DNA of 64,000 bases from Sphingomonas hominis (GCF_013328205.1 NZ_JABULH010000003.1:329936-393935); one strand, 5' to 3'. Positions 17,704 to 28,327 are shown, counted from the first letter of the stretch. Numbers and translations are program-made. The notes: generated by a model from the letters alone, not told the origin.

Positions 17704-20700
17704 TTAGAAGGAGAAGCGCGCGCCGACGCGGATCGTATAGAGCGACTGCGACGGGTAGATCGTGTCGCTCGGCGTCGCGTTCGGCAGGCTGTAACGGTAC
17801 TGCGCGCAACCCTGTGCGGTTGACGTCGGCGTCGTACCGGCAGTTCCGGTGGGCGTTGCGGCGGTCAGGCACTGCACCCGCGCTGCGACCGCGGTGTACG
17901 GGAAGGCGTATTCGCGGATCTGACCCCATGAGCTCTTCAGCAAGTTGGTGAAGTTCTCGACGTCGGCGAACAGCTCGATGCGCGAGTTGCCCACGAAGGT
18001 CGGGATCTGCTGCGCCACGTGCAGGTCGATGCGGGTGAACCACTTCGAATTGAACGCGTTGCGCGGCGCGATCTTGCCACGGTACTTGGCAAGGCCCGAC
18101 GTTTCGAAGAAGTTGTTCAGCTGCTCCGCAACTTGCGTATTGTCGTACGACACGAGCGGATCGTCGATGCCGGTCGGCACGTACATCAGGTAGCGCGACA
18201 GCGAGCCGGTGGTGCCGAAGATGCGGCTGCGGCCCGAGGACGTATCCTGGAACGTGTAGCTGTACGGACGGCCGATCCGCGTTTCGCCGAACAGCGCCAG
18301 CGTCGTCTTATAGTCACCGAAGAACGCGTGGTTGAACGTCACGTCATACTTGATGTTGTGCTTCACCTCGTCGTTCGACGTGCCGTAGGCGGCGTTGTTG
18401 CCGTCCAGGAACGCACCGTTCGCGTAGTTCGAACCGGCGGTCGAGGAGGTCGCGGGCGACTGGTCCTTGATGTCCTGGAAGGTGTAGCTGGCGTTGGCGG
18501 TCAGGCCGAAGTCGAACGTCTTGCCGACGCGCGCCACCGCCACGTAGCTGCGGCCACGCGAGGTGTTGGTCAGCAGGATGTCGTTGAACGTGTCGTTGAA
18601 CGACGTCAGCGACGCGTAGCGGACACGACCATCGGGCGTGCGGAGTGCGGTCGGCACCGAGCGGATGTCGGTGAAGAACACTTGGTTGCGCACGTCGGAC
18701 CAGAACAGGTCGGCACCGAAGTTCCAGCCACCACCCAGGAAGTCGGGGAAGTAATCCGCCGACAGCGTACCGCGCCACTGCGACGGCAGCTTGAAGTTGG
18801 GATCAACCGCGTTGGTTGCCGCCGCGCTGACACCGCCCTGCAGGTAGGTGTTGGTCGCGCCGGGGATCGTGGCGCCGTTGACGTTGCTCAGCGCAGTAGC
18901 ACCCAGTGCCTGTGCCTGCGCATTCTGCGCCGCGACCGTGTTCGACAGGCCCGACACTTCGTAGGTGCCGTTGTTGATCTGGCGAATGTCGACCAGGTTC
19001 GAAAGGATGCCGGTGTTGGAGAAGCTGTTGGACGTATAGACGTCGGGCGCACCGCCACCGAAGATGCCGAAACCGCCGCGGATGCTCACCTGGCTGACCG
19101 GCTTCCAGTCGAGGCCGAAGCGCGGCTGGAACAGGCCACGGCCCGACAGGAACTCAGCGTTGGTGAAGCCGTAGCGGCTGGTGAAGGTGGGGTTGAGCGT
19201 CGGACGGCTGTTGCTGCCGTACAGATCGTAACGCGCACCGTATGCGAAGTTCAGCGTGGGCGTGATGCTCCACGTGTCCTGTACGCCGAACGCGTACTGC
19301 ATGTACTTGAAGCGCGCGGCCGCGAGGTTCGGGTTCAGCGACGGCACCGCGTTGGTGTAGCCGAAGCGTTGCGCATTGCCCGCCTGGAAGTCGGCGATTG
19401 AGTCGAAGTAATAAGCACCGGTGATGCCCGCGCGCGGGTTGGACGAGCTCAGGAAGGCGTTGAACACGTCGACGTGCTGCACGTCGGCGAAGATGCGCAG
19501 GTCATGACCGTCACGCGTCAGGCGTGCCTGCGCGCTGCCGCCCCAGGTCTCGGTGGTGAGCGCGTTGAACTGACGCGAAATGTCCGGGCCGAACGCGACC
19601 ACGGCCGAACCCGGCGCGCAGGTGACCGACGCGCCCGCACCGGCGTTGCCGGGGTTGCCACGATCGGAATTGAGCGCGGTGCAGACGCGGAACTCGGCAA
19701 AGCCGCGGCCCTGGAGCGGATCCTGGATGCGCTTGTAGTTCTTGTAGAAACCACGGACTTCGGTCGAGAAATCGTCCGACCAGTCGGAGTTCAGCTGCAC
19801 CACGCCGGTGTGCAGGCGGTTGCCCGACACATAGGCGTTCGATGCCAAGCCGAGGCTCGGCGAAGCTTGGTTGGCGCTGACGTTGTTGGTGAGGACGATC
19901 GAGTCCTTGGCGTAGCTGTAGGTCGCGGCGAGGCGCTGCGTGTCCGACAGGTTCGCGTCGAGGCGGGCGACCAGGCGGTCGTCCTTGTCCTGATTGCTGC
20001 TGACCACGCCGCCGGTGTCGTAGCCGTAGCGCGATTGCGCGATCTGCGTGACCTGCGCGATCTGTGCGGTGGTCAGCGTCGGGATTTCGGTGCCGGCATT
20101 GGCGCCGATCGGACCTTCGGCGATCGGACGCGGCGCGCGCAGGCGCTCACCCGCGACCATGAAGAACAGCTTGTCCTTGATCAGCGGACCGGCAAGCTGC
20201 GCGCCGTAATTCTCATATTTGAAGTTGGGCAGCGTCACGCGGCCGGTCGGCACGCCGGGGCCCGCCTTGGTGCGGTCGCCCGACAGCTCGTCCGACGAGT
20301 AGGAATAGAAGCCGGTGCCGTGGAAATCGTTGGTGCCCGACTTCAGGATGACGTTGACGACGCCGCCCTGGAAGTTGCCTTCGCGCACGTCGTACGGTGC
20401 GACCTTGGTCTGGAACTGACCGATTGCGTCGAGCGGGATCGGCGATCGGCGGCTGGGCAGACCGTCGGGGTTGAGGCCGAAGTTATCGGTGATCGGCACG
20501 CCGTCGACGGTGAAGCGGTTGAAGCGCGCGTTCTGGCCCGCGAAGCTGACCGCGCGGCCACCCGAGGGGGTGTCGTCGAGGCGCGCGAACGGATCGCGGC
20601 GCATCAGGTCGCGGATGTCGCGATTGACCGAGGCGATCGTGCCGATCTTCTCGGCATTCAGCACGGTCGCCGGACCCTGGCTGACGCTGCGCGCATTCGG

Positions 20701-21081
20701 GATGCTCGACGCGGTAACGACGATGTCGGCGCCGGCAGCGTCGCCACCTTCTGCGGTCAGCTCGACCGGCAAGTCATAGGATTGACCGACGATCGTGCTG
20801 ATGTCGGTGACCGTGGTGGTGGCGTAATCCGGCGCGCTGACGGTGACGGTGTAGGGACCACCCGGGCGCAGGCCGTTGGCGTTGAACGTGCCCGATGCGT
20901 CGGTGGTCGCGTTCGAGATGGTGCCCGAGGGCACGTTGACCACGGTCACCGTTGCGCCCGCAACCGGCGCGCCCGCCGCGGTCACAGTGCCGCGGATCGT
21001 GGAGGTGGTTTCCTGCGCCGTGGCGCTCATCGGTGCGATGAGCGCGACTGCTGCCACGCCCCACAACAGGTTGTTCCGCAT
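17704..21081 (-). CDS. TonB-dependent receptor with carboxypeptidase-regulatory-like N-terminal domain (Oar-like)
   Basis: 1125 residues from ATG 21079-21081, preceded by AAGGGG. A signal peptide (ends MSATAQ) leads into a CarboxypepD_reg/beta-sandwich domain (about 25-110: IRGTVTAAGAPVAGATVTV), then the plug (about 120-260, with PSRRSPIPLDAIGQFQ and GGVVNVILKSGTNDFHG) and a large barrel ending YTIRVGARFSF, the C-terminal Phe expected for BamA recognition. The length and N-terminal domain match the Oar-like receptor group rather than classical siderophore receptors. The ligand is unknown. The downstream LytS/LytTR pair may regulate it. Confidence 0.95.
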   Translation of the reverse strand: MRNNLLWGVAAVALIAPMSATAQETTSTIRGTVTAAGAPVAGATVTVVNVPSGTISNATTDASGTFNANGLRPGGPYTVTVSAPDYATTTVTDISTIVGQSYDLPVELTAEGGDAAGADIVVTASSIPNARSVSQGPATVLNAEKIGTIASVNRDIRDLMRRDPFARLDDTPSGGRAVSFAGQNARFNRFTVDGVPITDNFGLNPDGLPSRRSPIPLDAIGQFQTKVAPYDVREGNFQGGVVNVILKSGTNDFHGTGFYSYSSDELSGDRTKAGPGVPTGRVTLPNFKYENYGAQLAGPLIKDKLFFMVAGERLRAPRPIAEGPIGANAGTEIPTLTTAQIAQVTQIAQSRYGYDTGGVVSSNQDKDDRLVARLDANLSDTQRLAATYSYAKDSIVLTNNVSANQASPSLGLASNAYVSGNRLHTGVVQLNSDWSDDFSTEVRGFYKNYKRIQDPLQGRGFAEFRVCTALNSDRGNPGNAGAGASVTCAPGSAVVAFGPDISRQFNALTTETWGGSAQARLTRDGHDLRIFADVQHVDVFNAFLSSSNPRAGITGAYYFDSIADFQAGNAQRFGYTNAVPSLNPNLAAARFKYMQYAFGVQDTWSITPTLNFAYGARYDLYGSNSRPTLNPTFTSRYGFTNAEFLSGRGLFQPRFGLDWKPVSQVSIRGGFGIFGGGAPDVYTSNSFSNTGILSNLVDIRQINNGTYEVSGLSNTVAAQNAQAQALGATALSNVNGATIPGATNTYLQGGVSAAATNAVDPNFKLPSQWRGTLSADYFPDFLGGGWNFGADLFWSDVRNQVFFTDIRSVPTALRTPDGRVRYASLTSFNDTFNDILLTNTSRGRSYVAVARVGKTFDFGLTANASYTFQDIKDQSPATSSTAGSNYANGAFLDGNNAAYGTSNDEVKHNIKYDVTFNHAFFGDYKTTLALFGETRIGRPYSYTFQDTSSGRSRIFGTTGSLSRYLMYVPTGIDDPLVSYDNTQVAEQLNNFFETSGLAKYRGKIAPRNAFNSKWFTRIDLHVAQQIPTFVGNSRIELFADVENFTNLLKSSWGQIREYAFPYTAVAARVQCLTAATPTGTAGTTPTSTAQGCAQYRYSLPNATPSDTIYPSQSLYTIRVGARFSF

Positions 21082-21239
21082 CGTCAATCTTTCCCCTTGA
21101 GAGCCCTGGCTCTGCAACCTTCGGCGAGCCACGCCGTTGGTGCGCCCCTGCACCGGGATTATTGCGCTTCGGTTACAGCGGCGAGTCTATTCGCGCGGCG
21201 GTGCCACGTGGGTGTTTGTGCGTTGCAAAAAGGTAACAT

Positions 21240-21257
21240 CCGCTGCCGGTCCAGCGG
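21240..21257 (-). terminator. Weak terminator-like hairpin after ligA
   Basis: A 6-bp GC stem (21240-21245 with 21252-21257) has a 6-base loop, starts directly after the ligA stop codon and is followed, after eight bases on the minus strand, by CTTTTTGC. The distance to the U-run makes the call weak. Confidence 0.35.
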
Positions 21258-21258
21258 G

Positions 21259-23442
<2,184 letters not shown>

Positions 23443-23874
23443 TCAGGCGGCGGCGAGCTTGTCCGCGGTCGCGTCGGCCAGGCTGGTGCCGTCGAGGATG
23501 CGCGCGGTCTCGTCGCGGACGCGCATCATCGCGTGGCGGATCTCGCAATCGATCTCGCTCTTGCAATCGTTGCACGGGCGATAAGCGGTGCGGCTGACGC
23601 AGGGGACGAGCGCCAGCGGCCCTTCGATCACGCGGATGATCTCGCCCAGCGAGATCAGGTGCGCGGGCCGCGCGAGCACGTAGCCGCCCATCTTGCCACG
23701 ATAGCTGTGGAGCAGTTGCGCGTCGCGCAGGTCGGCGAGGATCAGCTCCAGGAACTTGCGCGGGACGGTGGCTTCGGCGGCGATGCGCGTCATCGGGATC
23801 GGCGGCGAACCGGCGGGCGCGCGCGCGAGGAACAGCATCGAACGGAGGGCGTAGCGCGAACGCTGGGTCAGCAT
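23443..23874 (-). CDS. Rrf2-family transcriptional regulator with cysteine cluster
   Basis: 143 residues. The N-terminal winged helix (MLTQRSRYALRSMLFLA, then VPRKFLELILADLRDA and YRGKMGGYVLARP) is typical of Rrf2/IscR/NsrR. Cys92, Cys101, Cys104 and Cys110 lie in the usual region for an iron-sulfur cluster, suggesting a redox-, NO- or Fe-S-responsive repressor; spacing is not the exact IscR pattern. It sits 45 bases upstream of ligA on the same strand. That distance allows co-transcription, but a functional link is not evident and the target genes are unknown. Confidence 0.95.
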   Translation of the reverse strand: MLTQRSRYALRSMLFLARAPAGSPPIPMTRIAAEATVPRKFLELILADLRDAQLLHSYRGKMGGYVLARPAHLISLGEIIRVIEGPLALVPCVSRTAYRPCNDCKSEIDCEIRHAMMRVRDETARILDGTSLADATADKLAAA

Positions 23875-24340
23875 ACCCTAGTATATCCACGGACAATGTG
23901 GCTGCTACGTGACCAAACGCACCTGAACCAGCGCTGATCGAACGGCGGCGGGGCGCGGAAGGTCACGCGAAGGTCATGCCAAGAACAGGTGCGTCGCCGC
24001 GCGGGCGGGGGCGCTGCCGCGGTTTTAGGATCGGCGGCCGGACGGTCGCGGATGTTGGTGAACATGTGAAAGAGCGGGCGGGGCGACAGCGTATTTTCCA
24101 ATCGGCTTGACGCGCATTCTGGCGTCACTTCGGACCTGATCCGGCATCCCGCCTCCCGGGCAGGGGCGCAGAAGGCAGCGGACTTACGGATCGATCCCGG
24201 GACTGCGGTGAGGCGGATTGATTGAGCCCCGATCTAGCATCGCGGGAGTGTGTAGGACAGGGATTGCCAACCTGCACCAGGCGATCGCTGGTGTGACAGA
24301 TGAGCCTTTTACATCGGCGACGAGGTGCCTATATCAGCTC
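23875..24340. other. Intergenic region upstream of ssrA
   Basis: About 465 bases without a credible gene. It holds the presumed promoter of the Rrf2 gene (minus strand), a dispersed palindromic repeat copy (24124-24205), a perfect inverted repeat CACCAG/CTGGTG at 24275-24293, and the presumed ssrA promoter. Short open frames here lack ribosome-binding sites and protein-like composition. Confidence 0.5.
24124..24205. repeat. Dispersed palindromic repeat, copy 1 (degenerate)
   Basis: The sequence begins GTCACTTCGGACCTGATCC and contains GCAGAAGGCAGCGGA before ending in a GGATCGATCCCGGGA arm. It matches copies at 28244-28327 and 47283-47354: outer arms read roughly GTCAYCCCGGACTTGATCC and its reverse complement around a GAAGGCAG core. 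This copy has lost the terminal GATGAC. Confidence 0.65.
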
Positions 24341-24720
24341 TCGTCGGGTTCCACCCGACTATGGCGATAAATCGTGGCGTAGAATAGACGCAGCGGACCC
24401 GGGGGCGGTACCCGGCGGCTCCACCATCGCAGCTGAGGTGCTTAGGCCACGCTTTCCACGCGCGGTGACGGGCCACAGCTTCGCTGACGGGGCCGAAACA
24501 GAATCGACGTGTGTTGAAAGGCGCTGCTTTCGCTCGGAATGGGACCACCGCAACGGCCCATTACACAAGTGCCAACGATAACGAAGCACTCGCGATTGCG
24601 GCGTAACTGAGGGCTTAACGGCCTAAAGTTACACCAAAATAGCGCGGTTCGGACCCCACCGGGCAACAGAAGGGGAAACCAGCGGTTCGGAGGGCACCGG
24701 GCAACAGAAGCCCCTCCACC
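24341..24720 (+). ncRNA. ssrA: Circularly permuted, two-piece tmRNA (alphaproteobacterial type)
   Basis: Transfer-messenger RNA that rescues stalled ribosomes with SmpB. The acceptor piece comes first, about 24341-24426, and ends GGCGGCTCCACCA with encoded CCA. Its T-arm is CCGGG/CCCGG (24399-24415). A 62-base spacer follows. The coding piece starts at 24489 with GGGGCCG, which pairs with CGGCTCC of the acceptor end (7 bp), then GAAACAGAATCGACG. TGTGT (24510-24514) can pair with ACGCA (24388-24392) to begin helix P2. The tag frame at 24571-24606 reads ANDNEALAIAA then TAA. Two tandem hairpins (24645-24714) share a 14-base loop while their 4-bp stems differ compensatorily, fitting tmRNA pseudoknots. 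Outer boundaries are estimates. Confidence 0.93.
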
Positions 24721-25094
24721 TTTACAGCGGCGATGACGGCGTGATCGCGAGAGGGGAGGCGTGGTCTCTTGCCTTACGTCTGCTGGATGCAAGGCCGCTT
24801 CTCGCGATCGGCCGATGTCGAAGTAGAAGCCCCGAATAAACTTCGGGTCAACGGCGAGCAATGAAAACGGCTGGGCACTGGCTGCTTGCACCCGATTAGC
24901 TGGGCCGTGCGACTCTGCCGTCATGCAAGCCGACCTCCGCGCGTTCGACGTGAAGTGCCCACAGGCCACCACAATGCGACACTGGCGATGTAATCGGCGA
25001 ACGACCGCTTTCGTCCAATTGCGGACATTCCAATACGCTGAATTAGCTTTCATAGGGAGCGACCGCGTGGGGAGCGCAATCGAGGAGTCCGCTG
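24721..25094. other. Gene-free stretch after ssrA
   Basis: About 370 bases of lower GC. The only structured element I see is one copy of a short palindromic repeat at 25004-25029. A long minus-strand open frame across this stretch and ssrA (24442-25191) has arginine/proline-rich composition without protein character and is not called. Confidence 0.5.
25004..25029. repeat. Short palindromic element, copy 1
   Basis: ACCGC, then TTTCGTCCAATT, then GCGGACATT. It matches a second copy at 25631-25660 with the same 12-base centre (one mismatch). A consensus AATGTCCGC - 12 bases - GCGGACATT forms an inverted repeat. The two copies bracket the gene at 25095. Confidence 0.6.
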
Positions 25095-25607
25095 GTGCAC
25101 GAGATAGAGGACGCGGTTCTGCGGTCGGTCGTTGCCTTTTCCTTGATGGCATCAGCGATCCCGGCGGCTTCAAGCCCGCTTCCGCCACCACCGGAATACG
25201 TCTGGTCAGCTAGTAAGATTTTGGCAGATGCCTCGATCAAAGATCAAGCGCGTGTCGCACCGCTTTTTGCTGAAGACGTTCAGGTCACGAAAGACGGCAA
25301 GCCCCTTGCAGCCAATAAGACAGAGTGGATGAGCTTCTGGCTTAAGGACCGGAAGCACTTTTTCGGCAAGACCCTTCTATACAGCATGGGTCGTCGTGAC
25401 GCGGGCGTCCTGCTTGTGTTAGATCAATTCGATACTCGAGACAATTTCACGAACCCGCCGCCGCCCGGCGATGCGCAGTGGTCCACGCGGTCTACATTGT
25501 ACGCTTTCGGGTCCGACGGTTTGGTTCACTCGGTGCAGATCTCCGAGGTGGACTCATTCCTAATCAAAGCCGATCCAAAAGATGAGCAGTCCTCAGATAA
25601 GGATTAA
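25095..25607 (+). CDS. Hypothetical exported protein
   Basis: 170 residues from a GTG start. The N-terminus has a signal-peptide-like hydrophobic stretch (LRSVVAFSLMASAIPAAS) followed by a proline patch (PLPPPPEY). The remainder (VAPLFAEDVQVTKDGKPL, KTEWMSFWLKDRKHFFG, GVLLVLDQFDTRDNF) reads like a genuine folded domain, possibly a SnoaL/NTF2-like domain judging by the ED-V-T-DG pattern, though I cannot assign it. Base composition is less GC-rich than the surroundings. It has no operon partner and is flanked by two copies of a short palindromic repeat, consistent with accessory DNA beside ssrA. Confidence 0.6.
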   Translation: MHEIEDAVLRSVVAFSLMASAIPAASSPLPPPPEYVWSASKILADASIKDQARVAPLFAEDVQVTKDGKPLAANKTEWMSFWLKDRKHFFGKTLLYSMGRRDAGVLLVLDQFDTRDNFTNPPPPGDAQWSTRSTLYAFGSDGLVHSVQISEVDSFLIKADPKDEQSSDKD

Positions 25608-25630
25608 GGATCTGCACTATGTGAGGGGAG

Positions 25631-25660
25631 AATGTCCGCTTTCGCCCAATTGCGGACGCC
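25631..25660. repeat. Short palindromic element, copy 2
   Basis: AATGTCCGC, TTTCGCCCAATT, GCGGACGCC: a 6-bp perfect inverted repeat GTCCGC/GCGGAC around a 12-base centre shared with copy 1 at 25004-25029. It sits between the convergent 3' ends of two orphan genes. Confidence 0.6.
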
Positions 25661-25678
25661 CGTTCAGGTGCAGCTAGA

Positions 25679-26185
25679 TCAAGGAATGGCGGGGAACTCG
25701 ATCTGCGGCGCCTTCTCGCTGCGATTTGGCACCCTACATTTGGCCAAATCAAAAAACGCGCGGGGAAGGCTATCCCGCTCCGCAGCTGTGGTGGAATACC
25801 ATGCCAGGTGACCGACGTCTGGAAGCAGCAGGTGAGCCGGAGCCACGTCACGAGCTTTAAGAATGTCCGGACGTAGATCGTAAGATGCATCGGTGGCGAA
25901 CATCTCTATGTCCCGCCTGATTGCCTGGCCAACGAAAGGCGAATTGGCCTCTCGTACCCAAGCCAAATTCGTCTTTTGGTCGGTCCCGCCTTGCCACGGA
26001 AGGAACCAGTAGGACCTGCCCGATCTTGCGACATGCACGTCGAGCGCCAGTCCAGTCGGCCAGTCAGAACTCGTTTGAACGTTATAGAACCGAGCCGTGA
26101 CGCCGGGAGCGCCACGGAGGACATACTGTGCGTTCTCGATTGAGCAGGAGGCGATAGAAGCAGCGATTGCTAAAGCGAGGATCAT
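25679..26185 (-). CDS. Hypothetical lipoprotein
   Basis: 168 residues starting MILALAIAASIASC, a short lipoprotein-type signal with Cys14 as the likely lipidation site. The mature part (YVLRGAPGVTARFYNV, LALDVHVARSGRSYWFLPWQGG, DIEMFATDASYDLRPD) looks like a real globular protein but I recognise no family. The frame continues 13 codons upstream to 26224; the lipobox argues for the ATG at 26185. It converges with the orphan gene at 25095 and lies in the same lower-GC stretch. Confidence 0.6.
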   Translation of the reverse strand: MILALAIAASIASCSIENAQYVLRGAPGVTARFYNVQTSSDWPTGLALDVHVARSGRSYWFLPWQGGTDQKTNLAWVREANSPFVGQAIRRDIEMFATDASYDLRPDILKARDVAPAHLLLPDVGHLAWYSTTAAERDSLPRAFFDLAKCRVPNRSEKAPQIEFPAIP

Positions 26186-26470
26186 ACCCAAGTCTAGCTG
26201 ATCTTCGGCCGCTTTCCACCACAACCAGATATCCCGCTTACGGGATCAGGTTACGCGTGGACTGTCAAAAGTTATACCTACTCACGCCGGCAAGGGAGCC
26301 GTGCTGGGCGGGATGGATGCCGGAACGGGTTCGGCATGAACCGCAATGGCAGGTGCCGGGATGTGCTTGAGAGCCGTTCGGATCACCCGATGACTGCAAT
26401 CCGCTACTGAGTTGGTTCGTTGGTTGTAGCGGAAAGGCGGTCGGCGCTCATCCGACGGTGCTGAGCCCGC
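26186..26470. other. Intergenic region without recognised features
   Basis: About 285 bases between the start of the hypothetical lipoprotein and the 3' end of the flavoprotein gene. A small inverted repeat (TCCCGCTTACGGGA) is visible near 26230. No gene, terminator with U-tract or RNA was recognised. Confidence 0.45.
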
Positions 26471-27823
26471 TCAATCCTCTATCCCCGCCAGGTCGCGCGC
26501 GGCGCTCTGCAGGAGTTCCTCGATCGTCGGGTGATACCACGGCTGGTCCGCGAAGGTCGCGGCGTCGGTGCCGCGGTCGATGGCGAGTGCGACGAGGTGG
26601 CCGAGGTGCTCGCCCTCCGGTGCGACGATGGTGGCGCCGATCAGCGTGCCGTCGCGGTCGGCGTAGAGGCGCACCACGCCCTCGTCGTGGCCGTCGGCGG
26701 TGGCGCGGCCATTGTCGCACACCTTGGCCGAGCCGATCCGCGCGTCGTCGGGCAGGTCGCCGAAGTCGGTACCGACCTGCACGAGGTTGGGCTCGGTAAA
26801 GGCGATCGCGAGTGCGGGGAGTTTGCGGGCTGCCGCGCCGCCCGCCGCGACATCGCCCGCGATGCGTCCGCCGCGCGCGGCCTCGTGCAGCACCGGGCGC
26901 CACGCATTCGCGTCGCCCGCGATGAAGATGTTGCTGTTGCCGCAGCGCCGCGTGGTTTCCTCGAACAGCGGCGTGCCGTGATCGTCGCGCTCCAGGCCGG
27001 TGGAATCGAGGTCGAGGTCGCCCAGCAGCGGCTTGCGCCCGGTTGCGGCGAGGATCAGGTCGACCTCGACCGCGCCGCCGTTCCACGACAATCGCGCGCC
27101 GCCCTCGACCGGTGTCGCCTCCGCCTCGACGCCGAGGTGAAGGTCGACCTCTTGTCCAAGTGCGCGGATCGCCGCGTCATTGGCTTGGGGGTCGGACAGG
27201 CCGCCGATCGTCTCGCCGGGATCGAACACGCTGACCTTGACGCCCAGCCGCGCGAACGCCTGCGCGAGTTCGAGCCCGAGCGGTCCCGCGCCCAGCACTG
27301 CCATGCGGCGTGGCAGATGGTCGAGTTCGAAGATCGTCTCGTTGGTGTGGACGCGGTCGCGGACCGCGTCGAGGCTGTCGGGGATGATCGGCGTGCTGCC
27401 GGTCGCGATCACGATGCCACCGCGCGCGACGATCCGAATGCCGTTGACCGTGACCGCATCGGCGCCGTCGAAGCGCGCGACACCGTGGAGGCGATGCGCG
27501 TCGGGGATGGCGTGATAATCCTCCAGCACCGAGGCGACGAAGCGGTCGCGCTCGCGCCGTACGCGCGCCCACATCGCCGGCACGTCGATCTCGACCGTGC
27601 CGGTGCGCACGCCGAACGTGTCGGCGTGACGCGCCTGATGCGCGGTGCGCGCGGCGGCGATCAGCAGCTTCGACGGCATGCAGCCGACGCGGGTGCAAGT
27701 CGATCCGCCGGGGCCGCGCTCGACGATCACCGTGTCGGCACCGCGCGCGGTCGCGGCCTTGTACGCTTTCAACCCGGCGGTCCCCGCGCCGATGATGACC
27801 ACGTCGCATGTTCTGTCGGTCAC
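26471..27823 (-). CDS. Dihydrolipoyl dehydrogenase-like FAD/NAD disulfide oxidoreductase
   Basis: 450 residues from a GTG start with AAAGGG upstream. It has the FAD-binding GxGxxG motif (VVIIGAGTAGLKA), the redox-active disulfide STCTRVGCMPSK with Cys43 and Cys48, the NAD-binding MAVLGAGPLGLELAQ, the second FAD motif IFIAGDANAWRP and the C-terminal dimer-interface pair WYHPTIEELL carrying the catalytic His and Glu. This is the lipoamide dehydrogenase/mercuric reductase class. No 2-oxoacid dehydrogenase genes are adjacent, so it is unlikely to be the main E3 subunit and may serve another disulfide substrate. Confidence 0.9.
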   Translation of the reverse strand: MTDRTCDVVIIGAGTAGLKAYKAATARGADTVIVERGPGGSTCTRVGCMPSKLLIAAARTAHQARHADTFGVRTGTVEIDVPAMWARVRRERDRFVASVLEDYHAIPDAHRLHGVARFDGADAVTVNGIRIVARGGIVIATGSTPIIPDSLDAVRDRVHTNETIFELDHLPRRMAVLGAGPLGLELAQAFARLGVKVSVFDPGETIGGLSDPQANDAAIRALGQEVDLHLGVEAEATPVEGGARLSWNGGAVEVDLILAATGRKPLLGDLDLDSTGLERDDHGTPLFEETTRRCGNSNIFIAGDANAWRPVLHEAARGGRIAGDVAAGGAAARKLPALAIAFTEPNLVQVGTDFGDLPDDARIGSAKVCDNGRATADGHDEGVVRLYADRDGTLIGATIVAPEGEHLGHLVALAIDRGTDAATFADQPWYHPTIEELLQSAARDLAGIED

Positions 27824-27950
27824 TTGATTGCCCTTTCGCGGACACCGTGTCCGAACTTATCCTGTATCAAGAACTGAGGCGCACGGGTGTTCCAGTGCAA
27901 CCGCGCGATCGCTGACATGGTTGAGCACGCCGACACAGGAGGCGTGAGCG

Positions 27951-28214
27951 GTGGCGGTGAGTGACGATTACGCGCGCGGACGGCGCGACGGGCTGCGGCT
28001 GGCACTCGCCACGCTGGCGGCGGAGGAGGCGAAATGGGCGGCGCTGCTGAGGGAAAGCCGGTCGTGGCGGACCAACCAGATCCGCGAAGTTCGGCACAAG
28101 GCGCTGCAGGTCGCGCAGACGCGCGTGCAGACGATCCTCAATCGGCTGACGCCGAAGGGTGATCCGGCAATCGACGAGGAAGTGGCGGCGGCGCTCGACC
28201 GGCTGGGATTGTGA
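27951..28214 (+). CDS. Small hypothetical protein, helical
   Basis: 87 residues from GTG 27951, with AGGAGGCG just upstream. The sequence is almost entirely helical in character (DGLRLALATLAAEEAKWAALL, VRHKALQVAQTRVQTILNRL) with many Arg and Ala and a short C-terminal acidic helix. It contains no known motif that I recognise. It stands alone between the divergent flavoprotein gene and a dispersed repeat. Confidence 0.6.
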   Translation: MAVSDDYARGRRDGLRLALATLAAEEAKWAALLRESRSWRTNQIREVRHKALQVAQTRVQTILNRLTPKGDPAIDEEVAAALDRLGL

Positions 28215-28243
28215 GCGGGGCGCTTGATCTGCTGGGTCCACTC

Positions 28244-28327
28244 GTCACCCCAGGCTTGATCCGAGGTCCCGCTTCTTGGACGGGGCGGGAGAAGGCAGCG
28301 GGATCCCGGATCGAGTCCGGGATGACG
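28244..28327. repeat. Dispersed palindromic repeat, copy 2
   Basis: The best-preserved copy: GTCACCCCAGGCTTGATCC at the left and GGATCGAGTCCGGGATGAC at the right, around a GAAGGCAGCGGGATCC core. The arms are near-complementary, so transcripts would fold into a long hairpin. It lies in the gap between the 87-residue gene and the convergent SDR gene, where it may also end transcription. Confidence 0.75.

Noticed and set aside
24399-24426. tRNA-like 3' end with encoded CCA
   Set aside because: No anticodon or D arm precedes it; the acceptor stem pairs instead with GGGGCCG downstream, as in a permuted tmRNA.
24645-24714. Tandem direct repeat first read as a mobile or integron-like element
   Set aside because: Its stems covary and it lies inside the tmRNA coding piece, so pseudoknots of ssrA explain it better.
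24442-25191. Minus-strand open frame of 249 codons across ssrA and the following gap
   Set aside because: Composition is Arg/Pro/Ser-rich without protein-like periodicity, no ribosome-binding site is seen, and it overlaps a clear tmRNA gene.
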